Shown in pieces: positions 44,449 to 55,898 of a stretch of 64,000 nucleotides of DNA. Positions within the stretch are counted from its first letter, which is position 1. The number at the start of each line of letters is the position of its first letter. Source of the stretch: Gnetum montanum (taxonomy: Eukaryota; Streptophyta; Gnetopsida; Gnetales; Gnetaceae); NCBI GenBank assembly GCA_015680685.1, contig MNCI01010136.1, positions 124,370 through 188,369 on the forward strand. The letters are read 5' to 3'. The translations under genes were made by a program, and so were the position numbers. A model generated the notes under the pieces. The model did not search any database. It worked only from the letters and a program-made list of their open reading frames with translations, and was not told where the DNA came from.

Positions 44449-44775
44449 AATACTACAACATTTATTAGAAAGCTCATCTTTATTGCCACATACATTGTCG
44501 TGCTTAGGTACAACAATGCTCAAATAAAGATCTATACACTCAATGACTCTTGTTGCGGGCACTCAGGAGGAAAATTCTAACTTTCAAATGGAAAAACTAC
44601 AAGAGCTTTGCTGCAACTACAATCTCTTATGCCATAAATGCTACTGGTACTAGCATATTTATAGCTGAAAACTGACATTGTGTTGATGAGGCCTTGTCGA
44701 TGCATGATATAATGCATTGACAAGGCCCGGTTGATGAGGTCTAGTCAACATAGCCGACCAAAGTACAACTCATCA
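44449..44775 (-). repeat. D 3' LTR, partial
   Basis: It matches 55590-55898 of the other D LTR from TTTATTAGAAAGCTC onward, including the TATA box (44663-44656) and the U3 palindrome block. The part distal to the interior is deleted. Confidence 0.85.
44680..44765 (-). repeat. U3 palindromes of element D
   Basis: GATGAGGCCTTGTCGATGCA, then TGATATAATGCATTGACAAG: inverted phrases around TGATATAA, followed by TTGATGAGGTCTAGTCAAC. In the other LTR (55815-55885) the block contains GCATCGACGAGGCCTCGTTG followed by ATGC, an almost perfect 24-bp palindrome centred on AGGCCT. It occupies the place of the GCGATATCGC cluster of A. Confidence 0.85.
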
Positions 44776-44790
44776 TACCCCCACGACTGA
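44776..44790 (-). promoter_or_regulatory. D polypurine tract
   Basis: CAGTCGTGGGGGTA directly before TGATGAGTTG in the sense of the element. Confidence 0.8.
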
Positions 44791-45018
44791 ATGAAAACTT
44801 GTCCTCGAGTTCTTTTACAAAATTAAGGTATGGGATTATTGACTGACTTTTTGTAAATAAAATAAACTAAATAACTTGACAAAAATGAAGTGCTCGAGTG
44901 TACAGATAAACACATTAGAAAAAATGACAATGTTTAGGATACAAAATTGAATACCAGGACACAACTCTTCAAAATTGGACAACACATTCCTTAATGACAT
45001 GATGTTGGATGCAGAAGA

Positions 45019-47664
45019 TTAGATGGTCCTAGGCAGTGGTGGCTCTTGAGGCTTTAAAGAACCTTTACCAGCTTCATGCACGGGCAGTGGTTGAGGTCGT
45101 TGTGGTTGTCCTACTATTGTTGCAACTTTAGGTGGGAGGTGAAAAGCATCTAGCGGTTCTTTCATTCCCTCCTTCTTACTTTTGGGATCATGCACCATCC
45201 ATGTAGCTTTGCCAATGTGGGTTTGAACGAGCACATTTCAGGGACACGGGATCGCTAGAAACAACTCAGTGTTGACGAATCAGTTATCAAACTATTTACA
45301 TTCAATGTTAAACGCTTTAACTATGTCCTTCAGCTCCTAGTAGTCATTCATCCATTTGGCTAGGTTTTCAATAGTTGATCATTGTTCTGTGAACTATGCT
45401 CTAAGAACTTCGAGTTCAGCATTTGCGATCTCAAGCTTCTGCTTGGCATCTTTGTAGTGCTTGAACTTAGTCTCATATAACAGATACAAGCCAGCGACTT
45501 TCTTTTCTAACTCTAACTGCAGTTGTCCAGTAGTCAGCATTGCCAGGTTTCTATAACAGAGATTGATCAACTCCATATATTTTGTCATTTCTTCAATTTG
45601 CAACTCCTTTAAGCAGATCTCTGCTTTGTTGTAGGTGTTGATCCCATCAATGATGGGTTGCCAGAGTTCTCTTCCCTGTTGGATTTGCTGGAGGGCTTTA
45701 TTCATTTTCACTTTCGCCATTTGAATATGTCTTTCATTGAGTTCCTTTTGCAAGCCAACTTGGTCTTTGTAGTGATTCTTCACTTTTTTGAACTTGAGGA
45801 TCTCATTCTTCCAAGCAGCAATCTTGATGGCAAACTTTTGATGCAAGGCCTACACTTCCTCCATTGATATATTTTAATTTTCTATAGCTAATTTCTTCAA
45901 TTCAATGCTTACCCTAGTAAGCTGCTCTTGCTGTTGATGAATAAATTTTTACATTTGGTCCTTCTAAGCATCAATATTATACAAGCAATTATTCTATGCA
46001 ATTAGGATCTCATTCTCTTGGTGCATTTGTGCCAAGTCCTTCTAGATTAAGTATGTTTTTGCTTTAGCTATGGACTAGTTAAAGATGGCTGTAATTGCCT
46101 CCTCCTTAGCCTTTTGGAATCATTCCTAAAGTTGTTTGAAAGCTTCATCTCTTATTATTGTTAAGCTGAGGATCATAGGATCTGCAAGTTGGGCACATAA
46201 TTTTGCAACCTCCACGACCAAGCATTGATTTCCTTCCTGGGCTGTTTTGAGTTGCCCCTCCAAAATAATGCACTTGCCCCTTACATTCAGTAGCTCTTAC
46301 TAGGTTGCAGTGATGTCTTCCTGAAAATCAAAGATATCTAGAGTTGGTTGTTCAGTTCCCACCAGTCATTCCAGTAATTCTTCATGCTGGGATGCATTCA
46401 ACTTTTTGCCAACCATTCCTACAGATGTCCGCACATCTTTAAGTGCAGATACATTTGGTACAAATGCTGCAGGTGCATTTAGTGCTTCAGCAACATGGTC
46501 AGCAGCGACTTCAGCCATTGTTTCCTGCCCTTGGTGTTGCATCACTAAGATAGTTACCTCTTTGCCTTCCTCCAAATGCATCGAGAAAGTGGTGCCATTC
46601 ATAAATATTTTTGAGAATAAGTTGTGTTGAAATAAAGACACCATCTCCTGCTAAGCATTGAAATCTAACCTTGCAGGTAGTTACATTCATTGGGTAGAGA
46701 AGATTGGTCCACCCCTCTCCATCTAGCTAACTGATCAAGCCACCTCGCTAAGGTGACTCATCGCTGATTGGTATATAGATGGATCTACCCCACTCATTCC
46801 TACACATTGCTCTTATTCACTCAAGAGTTATTCTTAGATTTTGTGTAGATGCTCAATGGTTGCATGGGCCTCTAACATTATTTCCTGAGTGGGTGGTGGT
46901 AGTGGTTACTCCTCTTCTTGGGTTTTTGTTGGCATTTTATCTTTCATGATCTTGGACCATGAGGCCAAGGGAGCATGCTTGATTATGTCATTGGAGTAGC
47001 AGATGATGCCTGCACTTTTGCAGAGTTTTCGAATGAGGCATGGAAAGGGTAGGGTTTTCCTTCCACATTCATTTTCCTTGAAGTGTTTCTCAATCTCTAA
47101 GTAGATATGTTATGGAAGGTTGATGGAAAATTTCTTTCTTAGAATGGCACATGCTTAGGCAAACAAGGTAGTCACCTTGCTTAGCCTCACTATTGGGTTG
47201 AGATGATAGGCCACAATTTTAAAATAGATGTGCTCTACTAATGTGAGTGGGCTATACTCCTTATGGTCAACCCCGTAGCATTGCTAGGTCCACTTCCTCT
47301 TGGCCTTAGGATCACCTTTCATGGATAGTTCAGCCAACTATGTTCCAGTGTGAGGCAACCCCAGTGCTAATGCAATAGCTTTTGTTGCATAGGACACTTG
47401 AATGTCCTTGATTTTGATAGTGAACCCCAACCTTCGATTACTCTAGAAAAGATATGTCTCTCCCATGTACCATTCCCCATTGGATGTAATTATTGGCCAT
47501 GTGGGAGAGGCTTGTAGTTGAGGCTTGATTGACATAGTTGGTGACCAACATTGACTTTGGTCAAATTTGCAAAATACAAGGAATTTTTGAATGAAATTGT
47601 GGTCAAATGAAAGCTCAAAAGTCCAAGAATAGTATGAAAACATGAGAAGAGGTTGTTGAAGCAC
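45019..47664 (-). pseudogene. D accessory protein: plant-transposon-like domain, coiled coil and Pro-rich tail
   Basis: Four open segments (starts at 47664, 46644, 45846 and 45234) lie in one and the same reading frame, giving 882 codons with many stops and no net frameshift. About residues 40-235: WPIITSNGEWYMGETYLF, a stretch with IALALGLPHTGT, HLNPIVRLSKVTTLFA, ACAILRKKFSINLP, KTLPFPCLIRKLCKSAGI; this resembles the 'putative plant transposon protein' or ATHILA ORF-1 type domain by pattern (inference). Residues about 340-780: Ala/Glu/Gln/Lys/Leu-rich, with long heptad-like helices (coiled coil). End: Pro-rich (PQRPQPLPVHEAGKG, PQEPPLPRTI). It sits downstream of pol, where Athila elements carry an env-like frame. 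No signal peptide or membrane segment was seen. Confidence 0.72.
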
Positions 47665-49110
47665 ATGAATTTGAAAAAATGGAGTTAAATTTATTAAGAG
47701 GATGAATGAGATGAAAGGTTAAGGAGCACTGAGCAGAATAACCAATGGAATATGTGAAAGATAGGATTGTGGCAATGTCAAAGGTAAGGAACCTTAACTA
47801 ACCAAGCCAAGAGCTATGCAATTGGGTCCTCCCCATAGTAGGTTCATGCCCTTTTTACCCTTGCATAACCTCAACTGAAGAGTTTGTGGGCCCCATAGTT
47901 GATCTAATGATTATGAAAAGTTAAGGACCAACCAAAAAGAATCTACTTAAGAATCCAAATGCATCAGACCAAGACATAGAGCATAACATAGAACATGGCA
48001 GTGAGGTGGGTTATGGTAGCATATATGGATGATAGAGAAGGTGGAATGGAGTTCTGAATTGAGGTCATAAGAAGTGCCATGTGGAATTTGTATCTAAAAT
48101 GACATGGGAAGGTCCATCCTTAGTCTAGACCAAAACTAGCCACTTTCAGTGACTTCACATCACCACTCTAAGACTAATCCATGCACTTGAGACATAAGAG
48201 TGCTTCCACAAGATAACCACCATTCCATAAAAAGAAGAAAAGAGAGAAGTAAGAAGTGAGAGAAAGACTTAGTTAGAGGGGACCTTCAGGCATAGGTGCA
48301 TGTCTTTCTAATCCCATAACTGGTGCTTGTAGCCCATTTATTTGTCCAAGGGTCTGCTTTGAATTCCCATTATTTTTTTTGAAATGGGAACCACATCATG
48401 CAAGGACTTATTCGTGTTTAAGGGGTGTGCTTTGAATTCCCATCATTTTTTTTGAATTTTTTGGATGGGAACCACACCATGTAAAGACTTTATTTGACTT
48501 CCTATTGGCAGTTGGTATGGAATGGTAAGAAGTCTGTGAAAAACACTCAAGCACTCAAGCAAGTAAAAGAGTACAAAGAGTATTGAGTTCCCTTGAATTC
48601 ACATCCTTTGGAATCCTTTAAATCCTTTCTAATTTTAGAACTACCAAGGTCACTAATTGATTAAAAGTTTCTTTAATGGAAGGGACCTTAGATTTCCAGG
48701 ACAAGGAAAACCATAAAGTTCATTATATGGGTGGATGACATGGACTCACTGCCTATTCCATGAAAGATAAACCATGTTAAAGTCATCAGACATTAGAATT
48801 CAAAAATAAAAACTAGACATCAACAATTACAACATTAAACACAAACCATCATTGGTAACAGTAACAACGACATCGTGTCTTGTGGCAATAAAACAATTTT
48901 ATTAGCAAAAATAAAGAAATATCACACTTGAATCAAAACAAAACAAAGTAAATTACATAAGAAAGTGTAAAATAATCAAGAAAGGTTCAAAGGTACTAAC
49001 AATGTTGTAAAATTAAAAAAAAAATGGAAATAAAAGATTTGTAAAATAAATAACTTGAAAAATCAGAAAAACATGGAAAATAAAAAAGTAGAAAAATTGA
49101 GAAGCCATAT
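47665..49110 (-). other. D noncoding stretch between pol and the accessory frame
   Basis: 1.4 kb related to the 3' noncoding regions of A and E1 (for example ATTGGGTCCTCCCCATAG and the CAAGCACTCAAGCAAG phrase). No protein is supported. It contains two nearly identical lines near 48355-48480 (a GTGTGCTTTGAATTCCCAT-type phrase twice). Confidence 0.65.
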
Positions 49111-50346
49111 GGGTTGTTAGCATGGATGACCATCTCCCTCATGATTGAGTTGGAAGGAGGAGATTCAAATAATGGAATGTGGTTGTCCATTCATCGAGAT
49201 GGTAGTTGCACTAACCTGTCTTGGTTCAAGAAAAGGTTTTACTTGTTGGATGTTGACCAACTACTTTTTATTTGGGCTTTTAGGCTTGTAGATCAATATG
49301 GCCCAGAGGGAAAGGTTTGATCAATTATATAAGGTCTTCCCATAATGTCTAAAATTTTTCCTTTTGGGGTATATATGTGGGATTCCAATAGAGAACCTTA
49401 TCTCCTGGTTGATGTTTTACTTTCCTGATTCTAAGATCATAGCATTGCTTATTGAATGCCTTATTTACCTCATTCAAGGATAGGTTGATCAATCTTTACT
49501 AATCAATTTTCATTTAGCACATTTAGGTTGATCAATCTTTCTTTCTATTCTAGACTCGGGTCAAGATTTAGATCACAAGCTTTTGATAGTGTGTGGAGCT
49601 CGGACTAAATCAAGAGCATTGGAAGTTTTTCATACACTAACTCATAGGGAGAATAGCCAATAGGAAGTTTTCAAGTTGAACAATAAGTTTAGAGAGCATC
49701 ATTAAGTTTGGTGCTCCAATCCTTCCTATATTTGCTAATGGTTCATGTTAGTATGTTTGTGATCTCTCGGTTGGTTACCTTTGCTTGACTGTTGGCTTAG
49801 GGGTGATAGCGTTGCATCAATTTTCTAAATGTGGCACCCATGAAATGAGTTTTATTATCAGAAATTAGTGAACATGGCACCACAAACCTATTCATAATAT
49901 TTTGTTGTATAAATCTAGTAGCAATGGATGATGTACAATCAATAACGACTATTGCTTTTGCTCACTTTGTGTAGTAGTCAACTACTACTATAATATTTGC
50001 CTTTCTGTTGGACATGGGTGTTATGGAACCCATGAAGTCAACACCCCATATATCAAAAGGTTCTAGTGGTTGAATCCATTGTTAAGAACCTTCCATGTGA
50101 ATGGTCATCCCCCTGTCTCATTGACAACATTCACAAGATTTGATAAATAGATGGGCATCCTTGAAGATTATAGGCCAATAGTGTCTTGCCAATCAGGAGT
50201 TTTATGGTCTTGTGTCTCCTTGCATAGTGGCCTGCATAAGGCCCTTCATAAGCATCCTGGAGAACACGTAGTTGGTCTTCGTTAGAGACACACCAATGAA
50301 TGAGGGCATCAACACACACCTTGTAGAGGTGTTCATTGATTTTCAT
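49111..50346 (-). pseudogene. D integrase and pol C-terminus
   Basis: In the sense of the element: INEHLYKVCVDALIHWCVSN, a QDAYEGPYAGHYARRHKT finger half, a WGVDFMGSITPMS-like start of the catalytic core near 50040, LISDNKTHFMGATFRKL-like sequence near 49850, then VKHQPGDKVLYWNPT-like sequence near 49400 and the pol end near 49135. Stops and small indels are common, and part of the catalytic core around the Glu motif is damaged or missing. Confidence 0.75.
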
Positions 50347-50370
50347 GAAGTATTTGACTTGATGAAGAAA

Positions 50371-50976
50371 TTATTGGTTCTTTTTAAAATCCAAATCTTG
50401 TGAAATCTCTTGAGTGAGAAGATAAGTGAGGATGCCAGTATACGATGTTATTTTTGTGGACGTTTGTTCACTTATTGCTCCTGTAAAGAGGAGTTTGTCT
50501 GCGAACTGATCAAAGAGCAGGCTCTTCTCCTCTTTATTATCCCATCTTAAATAAGAGAGATGGTCAACAACCACATTCTCAGTTCCTTTTTGGTCTACCA
50601 TTGTGAGATCGAATTCTTGTAAGATCAGGAGCCACCATATGATATGGGGGCTCACCATTGGCTTGTTCATGAGGAAATGGATTGCACTATGGTTTGTATG
50701 CATAAATAGTTTGTAACCAAGCACATAGTGCCTAAAATTTTCTAGAGTGTACACCACTACCATTAGTTCTTTCTTTGTGGTGGTGTAATTTAATTGTGCT
50801 TCCACAATGCTTTGACTTGCAATGGCTTCTTGGATCATGAGATGGCTCTTTTGCCAGTTGAGCCATAGATTTGTTTTTACACATCTCTTCAATACTTGCT
50901 CAAGGTAGTCCAAGGCTTGCTCAATGTAGCTCCATAGGTGAAAAGTCATCCATGAAGACTTCAACACCACTACCAA
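50371..50976 (-). pseudogene. D RT end fused to RNase H by an internal deletion
   Basis: 201 codons open. EQVLKRCVKTNLWLNWQKSH (RT thumb start) runs into SQSIVEAQLNYTTTKKELMV and LENFRHYVLGYKLFMHTNHS (late RNase H). In C these two parts are about 400 bp further apart, so the RT connection and the first RNase H motif (with its catalytic Asp) are deleted in frame at about 50820. QEFDLTMVDQKGTENVVVDH follows. RNase H would be inactive. Confidence 0.8.
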
Positions 50977-51400
50977 TCTGCTGTTGGAAGATACTAAGGA
51001 CTAAGCATTGAAATGTTGTAGGGGCATTGCATAGACTGAATGGCATCTTGCGATATGCAAAAGCCCCCTAGGAACTCATGAATTTTGTCTTGGCTTGATA
51101 TTTTGGTGTAATTTGGATTTGGTTATAGCCATTATAAGCATCCAAGAAGCTATAACAACAATGCCCAAATATGGTGTCCAATACTTGATCCATAAATGAC
51201 AAAGGAAAATGATCTTTAAATGTTGCCATATTCAATAGCCTAAATTCGATGCAGACCTGCCATTTGCCATCTTTCTTTGGCATAATTATGAGTGGGCTAA
51301 CCCACTTACTATCCATAATTGAATAGATGAACCCCGCCTTAAGGAGTTGTTCAATTTCCTCTTTGATGATCTACTTCAATTTAGGGTTCAATCGCCTCTG
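50977..51400 (-). pseudogene. D reverse transcriptase
   Basis: DSKWVSPLIIMPKKDGKWQV, EFRLLNMATFKDHFPLSF, YSFLDAYNGYNQIQI (Asp kept), KMPFSLCNAPTTF and VFMDDFS: the FMDD box with the DFS context is the form usual for Athila-lineage RT. Stops and one frameshift split the domain. Confidence 0.85.
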
Positions 51401-51805
51401 TGGTTACCTTCTAAGCTTCATGGCTAGGTCAGTGTAAATGCGATGTTGGCATATCCTTGGATTGATTCCTATTAGCTCTAGATATGACCAAGCAAAGGTT
51501 TTTGGCCACTTGTTAACCACCTTCAATAGCTTTTCTTTTTATTTAAGAGCAAGTTTGACATTAATTATGACTAGTTTACCATTTTTTAAAAATGCATATC
51601 CCATATCAGCCGATAAAGTTTTTAGCTCCAAAGGCTCCTACTTGAAGTTATCAGGAATTTCCAACTCTCCCCAATAGGTATCATCATCTTCGTCAGTAAG
51701 TTGGGAATGAAATTGTTCAAGTTTGTTCATGCCTTCAACATAAGTAGATGTTAGGCTCTTAGTTGGTTCCATGCATAATGTGCTACTATCTGAGTCAGTT
51801 ATCAA

Positions 51806-52453
51806 TCATTGGATGTCCTCTTGTTTTGTCGCTGCTGCATACAGACACCTTTGAATATTGATTTCTTGTGCACATTGATTACATGCTTTAATGTGTGCAC
51901 TCTTGATGGACCAAATCCTTTGGACACAATTGCACCTATTATCACTGTATGTGATGCATGGAATACACTGCTTCTCTATCTTAACCAATTCATTTTCTTT
52001 GGAGATTTCTAAAGATAGATCCCTTATACCCATATGTGCATCGACCATGCTTAACCAAGCTCTTCCCATAATGATGGGGAAGTCACTTTTGCAGTTTTTC
52101 ACCTTGATTACTAGAAAATCAATAGGATAGGACCACCCACAAACTATGGTTACAATGCCCTCTACTAACCCCAGAGGGATAGTAATTGATTGATTTGCCA
52201 ACTCTAAATGGATGTTACTCTTCTTGAGAGGTGGTAGGTTCTAGGCCTTGTACATGTCATGGAAGATGAGATTAACTCTGGAACCAAAGTTAAGAAGAGC
52301 CTTGCATGACCTATGTCTAGTAATTTGTAAATAAATGAGTGGATGTCTTGGGTCAAATCTTTTTGTAGGAAGATTGCTAGCCTTGATCCAGTCGGAAACA
52401 ACATGAGTTAGCATTGTAGTGCAAAACCAAGGTGGCAATTGGTCGAAGGACAC
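51806..52453 (-). pseudogene. D protease region
   Basis: TMLTHVVSDWIKASNLPTKR, LIYLQITRHRSCKALLNFGS (the catalytic Asp of the usual LLDSGS is now Asn), then QSITIPLGLVEGIVTIVCGW and KSDFPIIMGRAW, and the CITYSDNRCNC segment before RT. Short frame changes are present. Confidence 0.8.
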
Positions 52454-52499
52454 TCAAAGGTATTTGATGTAGAGGATGAGGGTGTTGGATATGTAGGAC

Positions 52500-54859
52500 A
52501 ACCACTTAGACTAGATTTTGAGGGTTGAAGAGGACTACTAGTTTGGAAGAAAGGTCTTTTTCTAGATTGATTATTTGAACAACTTCACTAGAAAGTCAAT
52601 TGTGAATGTATAGCCCTCGTAGTATTTCATTGTTATCGCTGTGGAGAAATCTCACCTTGCATGGATGCATCAGGAGGCAACTGGGTTGAAGGTGGAGGTG
52701 TGTGTGCAAATAGATGTGAAGAGTGGTATGGATATGGGTTTTTCCCTCTAGTAGATGGTGAACGTGTTCGGTGATACTCTGGAGAGTAATAGTGATGCTA
52801 AAACAAGGTATGACTTGTAAAGCCTCTTGGCGATATGGGTTGTTGAACATAGCACCCATATGGATCTAGTTGCCTATAAGGTACTGCTGCCTTGGCAGTG
52901 GCATTCCCCATGATTATGGTTGGTGCCACTATTGATATTGTTCATAAGGTTGTGGGGGAACTCCACTTAGGTAGTAAGCTTGCTATTGTTGGTGGAACTA
53001 CCTTAGATTGCCTTGAGGATAAGACAATTATTAAGTGCCTACCTACATGCTAGTCAAGGATTTAATGCATACACCCTAGACTCTTGTAAGTGTGACACCA
53101 CAAGGTAACATCCCTGTAGATGTTCATATTGACAGATGTCACAATCAGTTTCATCATCAGAGTCAGTTTCCACAACTTCTTCTATGGTAGTAGCTTTGCC
53201 CTTACCTCTTTAGTAGGCACGTTCAGCTTCTTTGCACCTTTTGTAATTCCGATCACTATTTTGTTCTTTGGATTCTCTAGTAATCTTCATAGTGGTTTGA
53301 AATTTTTCATCCAAAAAGTCTCATAATTTATCAACCTTTGCCAAAATATCAGAAATAGATTTTTGGATGGACAAGGTTTTCCTATTCACCACTTCATTAA
53401 GTGGTGACTCCTCCTTGTCACAAAATTGGACCTCTCATTTTCTGATGGAAGGTTCCCTATTGTACTCTTCTGCACTTTCCCTTTTTCATAGCTCACCTTC
53501 TTCTTTTGTCACCTGCTCAATTAGCCTTTGGATCTGATGAGCTCTTAGTTCTAACAATCTCCCTTGGGCATACACCCCAAGGGTTCTTCTTGTTTCTACT
53601 CTAAGCCCATCGATAATGTGGCAAAGTTGTTCCCCTTGAGAATAGCCATGTCTAGGGCATTGATGCAAGAGTGAATAGTATCTGCCCATGGTAGCATCCA
53701 AGGGTTCATGTGTTTCTTATTTCTAGCCTTGGATTTTCCTTCTCAGATTAGACACTTTAGAGTACGTCAGATATTTGTCATTAAATAGCTCTAACATGGT
53801 ACTCCATCTATGAATAGATTCCAACTTCAAAGATTGGTACTAGCATTTAGCTTTCTTAATGAGTGTCCTTAGGAAAAGCTTGAGTTTCTGCTATTCATTC
53901 TCTATGTTCTATAAGGCATAGACATCATGGAAAGCTTGTAGATGTGTTTGCGGGTCAGAGTTATATCCCCCCTCAAATTTTGGAATATTATTCATGTTTA
54001 AGCACTTGATTTGACTATCTTTCATATGCCTAGTTGGTATTTTAACTACCTGTACAATGTTGAGCATACTTTGAGTCTCTAATAAAGGTTCATCATCATC
54101 ACTGCATTGATGATGATTTCGGTGACCCCTTCGATCTTGGTGGCCTTCATGGTCATTGTTGTCTCATTGATCACCTTCATCATGATTATTTTGATGGCAG
54201 CTTCTATGAGAATCATTAGATGAAGAGGAATGTTTGGAATCAGATGAAGAAGATGAAAAGAAAGATGGACTGGCACCACCACCACTCTTTTGCCTATTAT
54301 AATCACCATCCTTAGATCCCTTACTATTGTGATGCTTGCCTGGGTTCCTACCTTGGGTATCACTTTTTCTTGAACATAATTTATGAATAGTGGATCACAG
54401 GTTCAGGTTCACACCCTTATCACTAGTATCAGGGGATGGAGAATCTTCATGTTGAAAACCTTCAATACGAAGATCCTCATTGTCATCTTGATTTAGTAGG
54501 AACAAGGGATTAGTGTAATGTTTCCCTTTTGTAGCCTCATTGAGCTTCTCCTGACGTCAATCTCACTTGCATTGTGTTTTAGTGGAATAGTAGTTTCAAG
54601 TGTCATATCCATGCACAACGTATTCTTCGTGAAGATTTGAGATGCCCAACTTTTTAAGAGTTTTAAGTAGCATCCTTGACACAAATCGATTAGGGGGCAA
54701 GACAATGTTGTCCTCCATATCACGCCATCACAGCTATTCATCCTGATGTAGGATGAAGGTGAAGTTTGGTACATACTCATCTAAATGAGTATATACCACT
54801 TTGCATTCCTATGGTAATGGTGGTTTAACTTCTTTATGCTTGTGAGAAGAAGAAGACAT
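52500..54859 (-). pseudogene. D gag
   Basis: Start ATG at 54859 (MSSSSHKHKE). Order as in A: VVYTHLDEYVPNFTFILHQDE, NIVLPPNRFVSRMLLKTLKK, a linker, a Ser/His/Asp-rich stretch with a PSFFSSSSDSKHSSSS run, CLNMNNIPKFEGGYNSDPQT, MGRYYSLLHQCPRHGYSQGE, VYAQGRLLELRAHQIQRLIE and the shortened knuckle CDICQYEHLQGC near 53140. Stops are mainly at Gln and Trp positions. Confidence 0.83.
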
Positions 54860-54989
54860 TTTGCAAAACAAAATAAAATTATTAGTATGCTTTTATAATT
54901 CTATGTATAGCAAGAATGATATTGAATTTGAAGTTCTTACAATGATATTAATGGTATTCACTTAATAGGGCATGTTTCAACAAAAAAAA

Positions 54990-55007
54990 TCCCTAGCAAT
55001 GGAACCA
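54990..55007 (-). promoter_or_regulatory. D primer-binding site (tRNA-Asp type)
   Basis: TGGTTCCATTGCTAGGGA, one base from the LTR, differs from the A site at two positions. Confidence 0.82.
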
Positions 55008-55008
55008 A

Positions 55009-55898
55009 TGATGAGCGATAAGATATTCCTATGTCCAACCATATGAATCATAAAGCGTTCAGACACAATCCAGTTGAATTTTGTGAACTTTATCATTTCT
55101 GGTGAACTAGTCCTCTAGGAAGTGAATCTTTCCTTAAGCTCAATCATTGTCTTCCCAATTATACTTGTGATGTACACTGGTATGGTTAAGTGTAACTAAG
55201 GCACCTGATTTTTATTATTTTTGTTTTATGATTTTGGTGTTCAAAGGAAGATAAAAGTGATTGGATTAACTAATTTAAATTAACTAAGTAACTAGCATAT
55301 AACTAGTCCTAACATAAGCATCCAGTCCCACTTTCCATACACATCCTAAACCCACATATCTGTTGCTAGGTAGCCAAGTGCTATGCTACTAGGCATACCA
55401 AGCAATAATGTTGCTAGGATTACCAAGTGAATACGTGTTGCGCTCAAAGTGGGCATACTTATGTGTTTAATCTACCTTAATCGCTTCATTAACTTAATTA
55501 CTTAAAGCATTTAATAAATAATTGAAAGCATTAAATAAATAATTGAAAACATCAAATGCATAAATAAAATATTTAATTTATCTAGAATGTTGCAAGGTTT
55601 ATTAGAAAGCTCGTCTTTATTGCTGCACACACTATCATGCTCAGGTACAACAATGCTTGAATAAAGATCTGTACACTCAATGACTCCTATTGTGGGCACT
55701 CAGGAGGAAAATTCTAACTTTCAAATGGAAAAATTGCAAGAGCTTCATTGCAACTACAATCTCTTCTGCCATAAATGTAGCTAGTAGGTGCGTATTTATA
55801 GTTGAAAATTGACATTGCGTTGATGGGGCCTCATCGACACATGATACGATGCATCGACGAGGCCTCGTTGATGCAGCCAACTAAACTGTGACTCATCA
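55009..55898 (-). repeat. D 5' LTR (890 bp)
   Basis: TGATGAGCGATAAG to GTGACTCATCA. TATA box at 55800-55793; U3 palindromes at 55815-55885. The transcribed part is related to E1 and A LTRs (TTTATTAGAAAGCTCGTC). Confidence 0.92.

Larger units (their letters stand above)
44449..55898 (-). mobile_element. Athila-type element D with a long accessory frame
   Basis: A minus-strand element of 11.4 kb: complete 5' LTR at right (55009-55898), primer site, gag, protease, RT, RNase H (with deletion), integrase, pol C-terminus, 1.4-kb noncoding stretch, an 882-codon accessory frame, polypurine tract, and a 3' LTR at left of which only the U3 part (about 44449-44775) remains. It lies in gag of C. Both the missing LTR half and part of C gag were lost at the left junction. 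Confidence 0.88.

Noticed and set aside
45394-45846. Host coiled-coil gene
   Set aside because: The open stretch is in one frame with neighbours of the accessory frame and lies between pol and the polypurine tract of element D, so it belongs to the element.
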